Positions 54,388 through 63,859 of a DNA stretch of 64,000 nt are shown piece by piece (the first letter of the stretch is position 1; each line of letters begins with the position of its first letter). Below the pieces are notes generated by a model. It was not told the DNA's origin, did no database searches, and worked only from the letters and a program-made list of their open reading frames with translations. The position numbers and the translations under genes were made by a program. Origin of the DNA: Clostridia bacterium (GTDB taxonomy: Bacteria > Bacillota > Clostridia > Oscillospirales > Acutalibacteraceae); the NCBI GenBank assembly GCA_017397655.1, contig JAFQIG010000041.1, positions 56,910 through 120,909 of the forward strand, in the 5' to 3' direction.

Positions 54388-54405
54388 TCTTTTGACTTGT
54401 TTGGT

Positions 54406-54445
54406 AAAAACAGCTTCCTGAAGGCAGAATCAGGAAGCTGTTTTT
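54406..54445 (+). terminator. Terminator after the small peptide gene
   Basis: AAACAGCTTCCTGA pairs with TCAGGAAGCTGTTT; TTTTATTTG follows. Confidence 0.85.
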
Positions 54446-54495
54446 ATTTGTTTGATTATTACTGAGCAGGTACGATGCGGTACGCGGATTAAAAA

Positions 54496-54525
54496 CAGCT
54501 CCCTGCCAAGAAAAGCAGGGAGCTG
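54496..54525 (-). terminator. Terminator of the minus-strand surface operon
   Basis: CAGCTCCCTG / CAGGGAGCTG stem; TTTTTAATCC follows on the minus strand. 12 nt after the hydrolase stop. Confidence 0.85.
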
Positions 54526-54537
54526 CAAAGTTTTTGA

Positions 54538-56553
54538 TCAGATGAAAGGAACAAAGTCTTTTGAACCGAAAACGGAGGTTGTGAGATCGCTGAGTTTAAT
54601 GAGGAACTTTTCGACATTGGGAATAATCTCATATTTGGAGTAGGGTGTTTTTGCATTTTTGCCGAGAAGCTTGAGGTTATATAATGCCTTGTAAAGACGC
54701 TTTTCAGCTTCAAGCGATTCTTCGGGATCCCAGGCACGTTTTGCGTATACTTCTTTCGCATTTTCGTAAGCTGCCTTGAGCTCTTCAACCTTTTCGGGTT
54801 TACCTGCATTGTCGATCTGTTCCTGTGTGAGCTTTTCGTAGGTGCTCATAAGGCTTTCAAGCTCACGCAGATCACGGTAATTGTTGAACTGAACATATCC
54901 GCCGTTGTTTACTCTGGCATCCGTAATATTCTTGTCGATTGCAAGCTGTACGCAAAGCTCGATGACATCGTTGACCGATGACTGAAGTGTCAGATGGCTC
55001 TGACCTCTGACAAACCAGGTTCTGTCGGGCAGAGCTGCCGTACCTGCATCAATCTCGTTATAGGGAGAAATGTAAGTGTCGTCAATGGCAGGAACATAGT
55101 TGTCAGGAAGCTTTTCGCCGTAGGGAGCGACTGTAGCGCCGACCGAGGTCGATTCTGTATGAATAATGTTGTCGGAGCTGTAGATGAAGCTGTCAAAAAT
55201 TGACGGCATTGCCATATTGTAACCGCATACTACAAAGATATCCATGCCCTCTGCAGTCAGCTTCTGCATTGTTTTTGCGGCGTTTTTCTGGATGTTATAA
55301 TAACGGTCGGTTTTGGCTCTGAGAACATCATTCTTGATCAGCCTGTCAGCCATTTCTTCGTATTCTTCGCTCGGAACAAGTGCCCACATTGAGGGGCATT
55401 TATAAAGAAGATTGCCGAGAACACGTGTGATGGCTTCGGTCAGAACATTAGTAACAAAGTCGGAGAAAAGTCGTTGCGGCAGAATCCTGATAACGATATT
55501 GAGGAGATAACCGAGCCATACGGATTCGCTTCCGACAATGGACATGAGCGCGGGGAGAGCCGTGTTGTAAAGAACATAGCTGTCATCAAAGTTGAAGTTT
55601 GCGTTCATAAGGTCGCTGAGGAGGTATGATCCGTCAACAGCGGCTGCGGCGAAAACGATACGGTCGATATCTTCGGGATTGCAGAATTCGGAAAGATAAG
55701 TGTTACCTATTGTACCGCCGAGACTGATGAAAACAATGCTGACTTTTTCGTGACCTGTCTGATCCTTTACCATCTGAATAAAGTCGTTGAACCTTGACGC
55801 AATTTCATAAGTGTCGCCAAAAGAACTGTAAGCGTAGTAATATGTGTGGTCATAGCCTGCTTTATCCGCATAACTGCTGATGTCCACCTGACGCATAATA
55901 AAGTCGAATTCATTTACATACTTTGTGGTGGGCAGGGTGTTTCCGTCTTTGTCCTTCTTATAACCCTTGGCATAGTTGTATGATTTTTCGGGCTTCGTCT
56001 TGGAAACTTCAAGCGAATACCAGTATTCGTCAACCTGTGCTTCATAGGCTCTTGTGCCGTCTTCGTTGAAGTAGTGAGAATAGAAGCACTTATCGAGAAT
56101 TTCGCAGACAAGGTCGATAAGGTCGGATCTGCGGCCGAGAAGAAGTGACTTGATAAGCGGCCAGATCATTTTTTTGAGTTCTTCCGTAACAGCCTTCGTA
56201 TCAAACATAAATGCCATATCCATGCCTTCAACGATCGGGAAACCGTCTACGGTAAGAAGATCGCCCGTGTTGTCCTTGTTCTGGACATAAACCTGTGACT
56301 GCATAATACCGGGAACAATAATAACGGGAGAGTATGAGCAGTTACCCTTACATTCGGTAAGACAGTCGTGACTGACTTCGTTGTTATCAGAGTTGCTTTC
56401 TTCCGAAACGATAGCGAGAGCTTCCTCTACGGAAGAAGCGGTATAAATGTCGTTTTGAGTTTCATTACCTTTTGCGGATGCAAAGATGAATGTCGGGATC
56501 AAAAGCGTTGCTGTCAGCAACAGACAAAGAGCTTTTTTAAGATTTTTTAACAT
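54538..56553 (-). CDS. Secreted alpha/beta-hydrolase (lipase/acyltransferase-like)
   Basis: 671 residues with signal peptide LCLLLTATLLIPTFIFASA. VIIVPGIMQSQVY resembles the start of LCAT/lipase cores. FISLGGTIGNTYL holds the likely nucleophile Ser, though the usual Gly two residues earlier is replaced. A Cys-rich patch CLTECKGNC at about residue 65 may form disulfides. RTWFVRGQSHLTLQS probably holds the His. The C-terminal 100 residues are helical, perhaps a stalk. Last gene of the operon with the cohesin-TM protein. Substrate unknown. Confidence 0.75.
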   Translation of the reverse strand: MLKNLKKALCLLLTATLLIPTFIFASAKGNETQNDIYTASSVEEALAIVSEESNSDNNEVSHDCLTECKGNCSYSPVIIVPGIMQSQVYVQNKDNTGDLLTVDGFPIVEGMDMAFMFDTKAVTEELKKMIWPLIKSLLLGRRSDLIDLVCEILDKCFYSHYFNEDGTRAYEAQVDEYWYSLEVSKTKPEKSYNYAKGYKKDKDGNTLPTTKYVNEFDFIMRQVDISSYADKAGYDHTYYYAYSSFGDTYEIASRFNDFIQMVKDQTGHEKVSIVFISLGGTIGNTYLSEFCNPEDIDRIVFAAAAVDGSYLLSDLMNANFNFDDSYVLYNTALPALMSIVGSESVWLGYLLNIVIRILPQRLFSDFVTNVLTEAITRVLGNLLYKCPSMWALVPSEEYEEMADRLIKNDVLRAKTDRYYNIQKNAAKTMQKLTAEGMDIFVVCGYNMAMPSIFDSFIYSSDNIIHTESTSVGATVAPYGEKLPDNYVPAIDDTYISPYNEIDAGTAALPDRTWFVRGQSHLTLQSSVNDVIELCVQLAIDKNITDARVNNGGYVQFNNYRDLRELESLMSTYEKLTQEQIDNAGKPEKVEELKAAYENAKEVYAKRAWDPEESLEAEKRLYKALYNLKLLGKNAKTPYSKYEIIPNVEKFLIKLSDLTTSVFGSKDFVPFI

Positions 56554-56572
56554 ACATTACCTCCGAGAATTA

Positions 56573-57343
56573 TTATAAGAATAAACGGGTAAGTGCTTTT
56601 GCAACACCGCAATCGGCACTTGAGGACGAAACAATATCGGCTGACTGCCTGACCGAATCGGGAGCATTGTCCATAGCAACCGATATTCCGCAACAGTCAA
56701 ACATCGGGATATCATTTTCAGAATCGCCGACTGCAACCGTCTTTTCAGCAGGGTGATTCAGCAGCTCAAGAACCTTTTGAATACCTACTGCTTTACTGAA
56801 TCCTTTTGTAACACAGTCGGCATAGGTAGAACATTGATACACCTGAATTTTGTCACCGAATTCTGCGTAAAAATCAGGATCCAGATTACCTTCGGCACAA
56901 AAGACATTGATTTTTACATCTTTGTAATTTTGTGTAATTTCATCAATGGAATAAATGTTGACGCCTTCGGGACAAAATCTGTCTGCGTTAAGACCTGTTT
57001 TGAGAATTGTGTCACAGCTTTGAAAAACACAACACTTTTCAGGACGGTTGAAGAAGTATCGGAACAGATCAAGAAACAGATCAAACGGCAGATGTACATT
57101 ACGGATAACCTTGTTTTTGTACAGAATAAAGCTTCCGTTTCCGCAGATCATTCCGTCAAAGCAATCGGATATACTCAGAAGTTCCGGCGGACAGTTAGCG
57201 TAGCTTCTGCCTGTGTTAAGGAAAACTTTGTGACCTTTTTTACGAACAGCCTGTATTGCTTCAATATTTTCGGAAGGGATATAATAGCTGTCCGAAATCA
57301 AAGTGCCGTCAAAGTCAACAAAAATCAAATGGGAATCTGTCAT
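56573..57343 (-). CDS. HAD-superfamily Cof-type phosphatase
   Basis: 256 residues. Motif I VDFDGTLI, motif II LNTGRS, motif IV GDSENDIPMF, with the C2-type cap between. These enzymes dephosphorylate sugar phosphates and cofactors; the substrate cannot be read. It lies 9 nt after the cohesin-TM gene and 19 nt before the secreted hydrolase, an unusual cytosolic member of an otherwise surface operon. Confidence 0.93.
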   Translation of the reverse strand: MTDSHLIFVDFDGTLISDSYYIPSENIEAIQAVRKKGHKVFLNTGRSYANCPPELLSISDCFDGMICGNGSFILYKNKVIRNVHLPFDLFLDLFRYFFNRPEKCCVFQSCDTILKTGLNADRFCPEGVNIYSIDEITQNYKDVKINVFCAEGNLDPDFYAEFGDKIQVYQCSTYADCVTKGFSKAVGIQKVLELLNHPAEKTVAVGDSENDIPMFDCCGISVAMDNAPDSVRQSADIVSSSSADCGVAKALTRLFL

Positions 57344-57352
57344 AGCGGGGAA

Positions 57353-58234
57353 TTATCCTCTCTTGGTTTTGCGAACCATTGAAACGATTATGGCGATACC
57401 GACGATACCGAGACAAGCCATAAGGATGATAAGAACGATCTGTGTTCTTGACAGAGTGCCTTTTTCTTCTTCAACAAGCTCTGTTGTGGTTTCTTCGGTT
57501 GTGGTTTCCGTGAACTCTTCTGTCGTTGTTTCAAAGAGAGAGAGGAAATCTGTTGTGCTTTCAAGCTCTGTTGTTGTTTCTTCTTCAAAAGTGACTACAT
57601 TGTTGCGTGTTGTGGAAGCTCTCTTCGTGGTTGAAGAAGTGCTCTTTTTTGTAGTGGTCGGAGCTTTTGTAGTTGGAGCTTTTGTTGAGGAAGCAGGAGT
57701 GCTTGAAGGGTTGGCAGCCTGTGTAGAGGAGGGGGTCGTTGTTGACTTTGCCTCTGTGTTGGTGATTGTGCCGCCTGATGCGGAAACATTCAGAGAATTG
57801 AGATCTTTGTCATATGCTTCGCCCGAAACGGAAATTGCAGCGCTGGTACAGTCCTCTTTAAGCTTGAAGGTAAGAGTGGCAATGGTACCTGTGGACGTAT
57901 TGTTTTCGTCGGCAAAAGAGTCTACCCAATAAAGTGTATGTTCACCTGAATAGAACTCTTTATGAGAGCTGTTTCCGGCAAGCTTTCCTGTATCGCTTTG
58001 GGAAACAATTTCAAGCTGGTTGGAGTCAAAGGTGAGATGGAGCTTCATTGCGGTAAGACCGGGATTTTGTGAAAGGTCAACGCTGACGGTAACCGTATCG
58101 CCTGCCTTGCCTTTGCCGCCTGCAACGGAAACCGTAACTCCGTCAGCACCCGAAACGCTGACAAGAAGTGAAGAAAGTGCAACGATCAGCGCAATTGTGA
58201 TTGCGAAAAAGCGGATTGATTTTGAATTATTCAT
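57353..58234 (-). CDS. Surface cohesin anchor: cohesin, Thr-rich linker, C-terminal TM
   Basis: 293 residues from ATG 58234 with GGAGGT 7 nt upstream. Signal peptide about 1-30, cohesin about 33-165 (NPGLTAMKLHLTFDSNQLEI, NNTSTGTIATLTFKLKED), a Thr/Ser/Lys and then Thr/Glu-rich linker about 170-262, and a TM helix with a basic tail (QIVLIILMACLGIVGIAIIV, then VRKTKRG). It should display one cohesin on the cell and so tether the dockerin protein encoded directly upstream. Confidence 0.9.
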   Translation of the reverse strand: MNNSKSIRFFAITIALIVALSSLLVSVSGADGVTVSVAGGKGKAGDTVTVSVDLSQNPGLTAMKLHLTFDSNQLEIVSQSDTGKLAGNSSHKEFYSGEHTLYWVDSFADENNTSTGTIATLTFKLKEDCTSAAISVSGEAYDKDLNSLNVSASGGTITNTEAKSTTTPSSTQAANPSSTPASSTKAPTTKAPTTTKKSTSSTTKRASTTRNNVVTFEEETTTELESTTDFLSLFETTTEEFTETTTEETTTELVEEEKGTLSRTQIVLIILMACLGIVGIAIIVSMVRKTKRG

Positions 58235-58248
58235 TATATTTACCTCCG

Positions 58249-60261
58249 TCAAATTAATGTGACACCTTTCCATCCGGCATCATAACGAGTCAGGATCATA
58301 ACATCTTTTGAAGTTACGGCGCCGTCATTATCGACATCAGCAGCATCCTTATCAATGCTGATATTCTTTTCGTTGGAAACGTATCTTGTTAAAAGCATTA
58401 CGTCACGTGCATCAATATCGCCGTTGCTGTCAACGTCACCGGGCATTGAAGATGAAGCGGCACCTCCGACAGAAATGATGCCGTCATTAGTCTTGAGTGA
58501 AACGGCCTGCAGCTTGCTGTTATAAGTTTCTTCTTTGTCGACCTTGATGCTGATTGCCGTAGTACCGGAGGTGAATGTTGACAAAGGTTCAAAAGTGAGT
58601 GTGATAAGCGTGCCGCTTGCGGTAACATCCGTTGTTGCGGAAGAATCGGCATAGGAGATGGTGATAACATTACCGAGCGTGTTTGTCTTGATTCTGCAAC
58701 CGTTAAGAAGCTTTGCATCCTTGTGACCTACGTATTTCAGTTTTGTTATATCAAAGGAAACCGTAAATGCGGCTGCTGTAAGACCCGGGTTGTTGAGAAT
58801 TTCGATAGGAACATCGAACGACTGACCTGCAGTAATATTCAGGGATCTCGGTTCAATTCTTGCGGAATTACCGGAAATCTTAAGAGAAGCGATGCCTGAC
58901 TTGTTTGCAGTGAAATAGCTTTCGGCGGCAGAGCCGTCATCGACGTAAACTGCAAGTGAGGGGCAGTTTACTACGGCAGGTTTTGCTATTGTCTTGACCG
59001 TAGCGGGTACCGTCAGCTTTACGAGATGCTTACAGGAATCAAAAGCGTATGAGCCGATTGATGTAACGTTTGAAGGAACGGTGTATGCTCCGCCGAGCTT
59101 TGCGGGAGGATAGCTGATAAGCTTTGTTCCCGCTTTGTCAAAGAGTATTCCGTCTGAAACAGAGTAGGACTTGTTGTCGCCGATTGAATAGCTCTGGAGC
59201 GAAGAACAACCGGAAAAGGAGGTGGGATCAAAAGCACCGAGTCCGCTGCCGATGGAGACTGCTGTAACACCGGAACATCCCGAGAATGCCTTTGAACCGA
59301 TTCTGATAACGCTGTCGGGGATTATTATGTTGACAAGAGCTTTGCAGTTTTCAAAAGAGGAAACGCCGATAGCTGTGATGCCGCTGTACATCGACAGATC
59401 TTTGAGCTTTTCACATCCGCTGAACAGTTCGTCGGAGACCTTCTGAAGCTTTGAAGGAAGAGAAACGGAAGCGAGTGCAGAGCAGTTTTTGAAAGCACCC
59501 TTGCCGAGATCGTTTACGGTGGCGGGAAGTGTGGCGGAAGACAGCTTCTTGCAGGCATAAAATGCGTGTTCGCCGATAACCTTAAGACCTGAAGCGCGCG
59601 AAAAATCGATGCTCGAAAGATTCGGACATTCTGCGAATGCATATGCGTTAATCGAGCTGACACTCTTCGGCACGGAGACGGATGTTAAGTTTTTTGCTTT
59701 TGAGAAAGCGTAATTATAAACGGAAGTTACACCACTCGGAATATCATAGTTCGTGCCACCCTTAGCGGTAGGATATGCAACGAGTGTGGTTTTTGCTTTA
59801 CTGAACAGAACACCGTCAACCGTCGTAAATGCACTGTTGGCGAGAGTGACTGCAAAAGAGCTCAGAGCGTTACAATTGTAAAACGCCTTTACGCCGATTG
59901 TTTTTGTTCCGTTGCCGATGATAACAGAATTAAGGAATGCACAGTTGGCAAAAGCCTCACTTCCGATTTCGGTAACGGAATCCGGTATTGTAACTTTAAG
60001 TACGGGAGTATCCTTGAAGGCACCGTCAGCGACCGAGGTGACGGTATATTCGCCGATTTTAAGAGGAAGAGACAAATCAAGAGCACTGCCGGAACGACCG
60101 GTAATCTCGGCAGTCTTTTTCTTTTCGTCAACCGTATATGTATAGTCGCCGTAAACAGCGTCTGCGGCATTGGCAATGCTTATGTCTGCAAACGGGAAAA
60201 GTCCGAAGACAAAAATTGCCGCCAGGGTGACGGAAAGCCATGCTTTAAAAAGCTTTTTCAT
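58249..60261 (-). CDS. Secreted LRR-cohesin-dockerin protein
   Basis: 670 residues with signal peptide to about residue 33 and RBS GGAGG. LRR_5/BspA repeats span about 35-455 (NLTSVSVPKSVSSINAYAFA, VNIIIPDSVIRIGSKAFSGC). A cohesin-like module follows, about 470-600 (NNPGLTAAAFTVSFDITKLK), then a dockerin with two Ca repeats (DVDSNGDIDARDVMLLTRYV, DVDNDGAVTSKDVMILTRYD). It could bind the neighbouring cohesin-TM anchor and present an LRR face. First gene of a four-gene operon. Confidence 0.92.
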   Translation of the reverse strand: MKKLFKAWLSVTLAAIFVFGLFPFADISIANAADAVYGDYTYTVDEKKKTAEITGRSGSALDLSLPLKIGEYTVTSVADGAFKDTPVLKVTIPDSVTEIGSEAFANCAFLNSVIIGNGTKTIGVKAFYNCNALSSFAVTLANSAFTTVDGVLFSKAKTTLVAYPTAKGGTNYDIPSGVTSVYNYAFSKAKNLTSVSVPKSVSSINAYAFAECPNLSSIDFSRASGLKVIGEHAFYACKKLSSATLPATVNDLGKGAFKNCSALASVSLPSKLQKVSDELFSGCEKLKDLSMYSGITAIGVSSFENCKALVNIIIPDSVIRIGSKAFSGCSGVTAVSIGSGLGAFDPTSFSGCSSLQSYSIGDNKSYSVSDGILFDKAGTKLISYPPAKLGGAYTVPSNVTSIGSYAFDSCKHLVKLTVPATVKTIAKPAVVNCPSLAVYVDDGSAAESYFTANKSGIASLKISGNSARIEPRSLNITAGQSFDVPIEILNNPGLTAAAFTVSFDITKLKYVGHKDAKLLNGCRIKTNTLGNVITISYADSSATTDVTASGTLITLTFEPLSTFTSGTTAISIKVDKEETYNSKLQAVSLKTNDGIISVGGAASSSMPGDVDSNGDIDARDVMLLTRYVSNEKNISIDKDAADVDNDGAVTSKDVMILTRYDAGWKGVTLI

Positions 60262-60305
60262 AATAAACCTCCTTTGTGTTTAACGAAAAATATTAACACG
60301 GATTT

Positions 60306-60334
60306 ATTATACATTATATTATATAAAAATGCAA
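60306..60334 (-). promoter_or_regulatory. Promoter of the second surface operon
   Basis: On the minus strand TTGCAT (60334-60329), 17-nt spacer, TATAAT (60311-60306). A standard sigma-A site, unlike the ECF-like one at 35 kb. Confidence 0.7.
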
Positions 60335-60379
60335 TACTTACAATATTTAAAATTCAATGTTTAGTATTGAAAATAAATA

Positions 60380-60407
60380 TTGAAGTTTTGTTTTTTTGTG
60401 CTAATAT
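60380..60407 (+). promoter_or_regulatory. Candidate promoter of the transporter operon
   Basis: TTGAAG (60380-60385), 16-nt spacer, TAATAT (60402-60407). Downstream, about 60453-60493, AATCGTT and AACGATT can pair in the leader RNA, a possible cis-regulatory hairpin. Confidence 0.4.
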
Positions 60408-60521
60408 TTAATTAATTACAAAAAACGCATTAATTTTTACATATAGGGGAAAAAATCGTTGTTAACGGTTATTATTAAGTTAAATTAACGATTCGGATGA
60501 GCTTGTGTGCGGGAGGTTCGG

Positions 60522-61598
60522 ATGAAAAAGAATATCGGAGCAGGATGGCTGTATTTTTACATACATTTCTTAACGGAGATTGCTTGCTTCTATGTACTCG
60601 GAAATGTGACGGGAAACAGTGTTGTATTGTGGCTTGTGCCGTTTGTTTATGATGCACTGGCATTTGTGCCGCAGTCGCTAATCGGGTATATAAGCGACAG
60701 ATTTCCTAAAATAAATATAGGGATAACAGGAACGGTGTTGTTATTTTTCGGAGTGATTTTCAGCTTTCTCGATATATTGCCCGGACGCTTTACGGCACTG
60801 ACAATTCTTTGTATCGGTAATTGCTGTCTTCATATTTCAGGTGCGGAAACGACACTTCGCGTATCAGACGGACACCTTTCGCACAGTGCAATCTTTGTCG
60901 GAGGAGGCTCCTTCGGTGTGATAACGGGAAGGCTTTTAGCAGCGTCAGAGGTTCCGTTCCTTCTTGTTTCGGCGCTGGTTCTGACAATGATACCTTTTGT
61001 TTTACTTGCCGATTTGTACAGAAATAAAGCTGATGAAAAAAGTGCTTGTCCGTGCGTTCTCTTTGATTATCATTCTAAGAAGATACCGCCGGTTTTGATC
61101 GTGATTCTTACAGTATTTGTGGTTATTGTACGTGGTTATATGGGATACGGAATACCGACCACTTGGAACAAATCTGTTATTCAGAACGTTATTTTTTATG
61201 TAACGATGGGTATCGGAAAAATGCTCGGCGGTGTTCTTTCTGATCTTATCGGAATCAGAAAAACGGCTGTGCTGAGCGTAGCGGCGGCTGTGCCGTTTTT
61301 GCTTTTCGGTGATAATGTTATGCTGATTTCTCTGGTCGGAGTAATGCTTTTCAGTATGACAATGCCGATAACTCTTGCGGTTCTGGTTTCAGTGTTGAAG
61401 TACAGTCCGGGACTGGCTTTCGGTCTTACAACGATCGGACTGTTTCTCGGGACTGCACCGATATTTTTCTTCAAGTTTACAACTTTTACGGCAAACGCAA
61501 CCGTAATTATTGTGCTGTCGGTTCTTTGCGTTGCGGTGCTTTTGTCAATACTCGGAAAGGATGCTGCAAAAAATGGAAGACATAATGATACTTGTTAA
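60522..61598 (+). CDS. MFS-like membrane transporter
   Basis: 358 residues from ATG 60522 (GGGAGG upstream), about 10-11 TM helices. The first half has LIGYISDRFPKINIGITG and the second GKMLGGVLSDLIGIRKTAVLS, the paired MFS loop motif. Substrate unknown. Overlaps the following small TM gene by 26 nt. Confidence 0.8.
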   Translation: MKKNIGAGWLYFYIHFLTEIACFYVLGNVTGNSVVLWLVPFVYDALAFVPQSLIGYISDRFPKINIGITGTVLLFFGVIFSFLDILPGRFTALTILCIGNCCLHISGAETTLRVSDGHLSHSAIFVGGGSFGVITGRLLAASEVPFLLVSALVLTMIPFVLLADLYRNKADEKSACPCVLFDYHSKKIPPVLIVILTVFVVIVRGYMGYGIPTTWNKSVIQNVIFYVTMGIGKMLGGVLSDLIGIRKTAVLSVAAAVPFLLFGDNVMLISLVGVMLFSMTMPITLAVLVSVLKYSPGLAFGLTTIGLFLGTAPIFFFKFTTFTANATVIIVLSVLCVAVLLSILGKDAAKNGRHNDTC

Positions 61599-61725
61599 CG
61601 ATTACTTACTTCAAAATGCAAAAACTCCTCTTATCTGCCTTGCGGTTGTATGTGTTGTGATACTTGTTCTGACTGTCATTTTTGTCGGCAGAGAGTTGAA
61701 AAAGAGAGGTAACAATGATGATTAG
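61573..61725 (+). CDS. Small single-TM protein
   Basis: 50 residues from ATG 61573; an ATG at 61585 is also possible. One TM helix (LICLAVVCVVILVLTVIFVG) and a basic tail RELKKRGNNDD. It overlaps its neighbours at both ends, so it is probably translationally coupled. No family recognised. Confidence 0.6.
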   Translation: MEDIMILVNDYLLQNAKTPLICLAVVCVVILVLTVIFVGRELKKRGNNDD

Positions 61726-62074
61726 GATGTTGCCTGTATATATGGCTGTGTCTTTGGGCTGTACTCTTATTCTTGAGTGTTCCGCAGCGGCGGCCTTAAG
61801 GGTAAAAAACAAAAAGGATTTTCTCAACATCGTGCTTGTGAATGTTCTGACAAATCCGCTTGTTGTGACTATGACTTTTTCTGCCGGGGTGTTTTTCGGA
61901 CGGGAAATCAGAGTTGTGTCGATAGTGATTATGGAGCTTTTTGCGTTTCTCTCCGAAGCCTTGATTTACAGAAAAACGCTTGAGTATAAACGGATTAATC
62001 CTTTTTTATTGTCATTGATACTTAACGGAACTTCATACTTTTTGGGACTTATATTAAACAAAATTATTTATTGA
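61715..62074 (+). CDS. Small multi-TM protein
   Basis: 119 residues with RBS AGAGGT. Three or four TM helices (YMAVSLGCTLILECSAAAAL, LVVTMTFSAGVFFG, VSIVIMELFAFLSEALI, LILNGTSYFLGLILNKI). Overlaps the 50-residue gene by 11 nt. Function unknown; the pair may form one membrane complex. Confidence 0.75.
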   Translation: MMIRMLPVYMAVSLGCTLILECSAAAALRVKNKKDFLNIVLVNVLTNPLVVTMTFSAGVFFGREIRVVSIVIMELFAFLSEALIYRKTLEYKRINPFLLSLILNGTSYFLGLILNKIIY

Positions 62075-62085
62075 GGGTGAACTTG

Positions 62086-63489
62086 ATGAAAAAATTATTT
62101 TTCTTTGTATTGTTTGTGTTTGCAATATCGGGTCTTTCTCTGACTGCATCGGCGGATATGTCCGGACCGGGAATTGTCAAATATGAGGTTTATATTGCAC
62201 AGGAGAGAGGGGCGTTTGTTTATGCCCGCAATTATGACGATGAAAGAGTTTATAATACCGGAGAGAAATTTTTGTACGGCGAAAAGGTGGAGGTCAGTGA
62301 TTCGTATATTGACGGTTATGTCGAATGCTATTATTCTGCTGAAGTGGATTCGCCGGTGAAATTTGACGCGTATCTTTTAAAGTCAGAGGATGTATCTTTA
62401 ACTATCCCGAAGGTTCTGCTTGATAAATCGTACAAGCTCTATAAGCCTGTCAAGTTTGCTGTAATAAAAGAAGGCTTTTATCTTTACAGTGGCCCCGGAA
62501 CGGTCTATGAAAAGATAAGTGAGGAGATTCCTGTCGGAACGGAATTGCAGTTTGAATATTTTTACTTTCACGAAAACTTTATGGGTGTACAGTGGGTATA
62601 TGTAAATTACGGTGTTGTCGGCGGATGGGCAAATGTGCGTCCGTATGGTTATGACGGATACCGTACTGCGTTTATTGCAGGAGAATCTTATGAACACACA
62701 GATTTCGATGAAGAATATGATTCATGGAGACTGGATTACACTATTGAAAGCTATGCAGGCAGTCTTTACATTGCAAAAGAGGGTGTACGTCTGACAGACA
62801 TACCGGCATACTCACCGGATGGTGAGATCGAAATAAATTACATATCCGAAGAGCTGCCTGTGGGTAAAAAATTTGAGTTTAAATATTTTTACAACGAAAT
62901 AGAAAGCGACTATGCACTTATAAAGTATAAAGGCGTTGAGGGATGGGTAAGGATTAATGCGGATGCATACAGAGTCATGGATCACACAGCGGTAGAGTAT
63001 CTGAACTATGATCTGAAAGATTATAATTGGTCGATTGATGAAACATTAAGTGAAACAGTATATAAAAAGCCGTTTGATGTGACGAGTAAAGTTCTTGGAA
63101 CCGTAAAAAACAGTACAGGTTACAAAATCAGATATTGCGCTCGTCTCGGTACACTCGAATCACAGGATGTATGGTACGGCATAGATTACGGTTCCGGAAT
63201 AGGATGGATCTGCATCAGTGAGAATGAAAAAGTAATGGCTGTTTACAACAACTCATATGAGGAAGAGGAAGAGACAATGCTGACAACGGAGAAAGAAACT
63301 GAAACAACGACTGAAGTATCTTTGTCCGGACAGGCTGTAACAGAAACCGGGGAAACAATTCGGCACGACTCGTCAAATTTAAAAGTAAGAATTATGGCGT
63401 ATTGCGTTATTACGGCAGTCGTGCTCGCCTTGACAGCGACGGTTGTGGTAGTACTCATAAATAAAAAGAAAAAGGAGAAAGAACAATGA
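62086..63489 (+). CDS. Surface protein with SH3-like repeats, Thr-rich linker and C-terminal TM
   Basis: 467 residues from ATG 62086 (GAGGGTGA upstream). Signal peptide LFFFVLFVFAISGLSLTASA. At least three SH3b-like units (YSGPGTVYEKISEEIPVGTE and GVQWVYVNYGVVGGWANVRP are the clearest), then a short Glu/Thr linker (TTEKETETTTEV) and a TM helix with basic tail (VITAVVLALTATVVVVLINK). SH3b units often bind cell-wall peptides. It overlaps the next gene by 4 nt (ATGA). Confidence 0.88.
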   Translation: MKKLFFFVLFVFAISGLSLTASADMSGPGIVKYEVYIAQERGAFVYARNYDDERVYNTGEKFLYGEKVEVSDSYIDGYVECYYSAEVDSPVKFDAYLLKSEDVSLTIPKVLLDKSYKLYKPVKFAVIKEGFYLYSGPGTVYEKISEEIPVGTELQFEYFYFHENFMGVQWVYVNYGVVGGWANVRPYGYDGYRTAFIAGESYEHTDFDEEYDSWRLDYTIESYAGSLYIAKEGVRLTDIPAYSPDGEIEINYISEELPVGKKFEFKYFYNEIESDYALIKYKGVEGWVRINADAYRVMDHTAVEYLNYDLKDYNWSIDETLSETVYKKPFDVTSKVLGTVKNSTGYKIRYCARLGTLESQDVWYGIDYGSGIGWICISENEKVMAVYNNSYEEEEETMLTTEKETETTTEVSLSGQAVTETGETIRHDSSNLKVRIMAYCVITAVVLALTATVVVVLINKKKKEKEQ

Positions 63490-63812
63490 AAAAGCTTGTT
63501 TCGCTTTTGCTGATAATAATAACCGCAGCAACACTTTCGGTAACCGCATCGGCGGATGCAATAGCACCTGAATTTGATGTTATTGAGATTCCGACTGCAG
63601 TTATAGAAGAAGAAAACGAAACTGATATCATTATGGAAATACAATCGGAAATGTTAGTTGAACCTGAGAAATGAACTACCAAGAAAGCAGAAAATCCACA
63701 GACAAATCCGAAAGAAAACAAGACAATATTATACTGTGTCATTGCAGCTGTCTGTATTTCTCTTACTGCCGCCGTAATCATAATTTTGATCAAAAAGAAA
63801 AAGAATTCTTAA
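63486..63812 (+). pseudogene. TM-anchored small surface protein interrupted by one in-frame TGA
   Basis: From ATG 63486 a signal peptide (MKKLVSLLLIIITAATLSVTASA) leads to an acidic segment ending LVEPEK, then TGA (63672-63674). The same frame continues TTKKAENPQTNPKENKTI, a TM helix (YCVIAAVCISLTAAVIIILI) and KKKKNS before TAA at 63812. The joined product has the signal-linker-TM-Lys layout of the preceding gene. So it is a recent nonsense mutant, or is read through. Other genes here use TGA as a normal stop. Confidence 0.75.
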
Positions 63813-63821
63813 TACCAAACC

Positions 63822-63859
63822 ATTTCATTAAGAAGAGCGCAGTCTCTTCTTAATGAAAT
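63822..63859 (+). terminator. Hairpin after the interrupted gene
   Basis: 16-bp stem ATTTCATTAAGAAGAG/CTCTTCTTAATGAAAT with a 6-nt loop. No clear T-run follows, so termination is less certain. Confidence 0.6.

Noticed and set aside
57303..57932. Plus-strand reading opposite the cohesin-TM gene
   Set aside because: Low-complexity Val/Ser sequence from the reverse of the Thr-rich linker; no RBS or family features.
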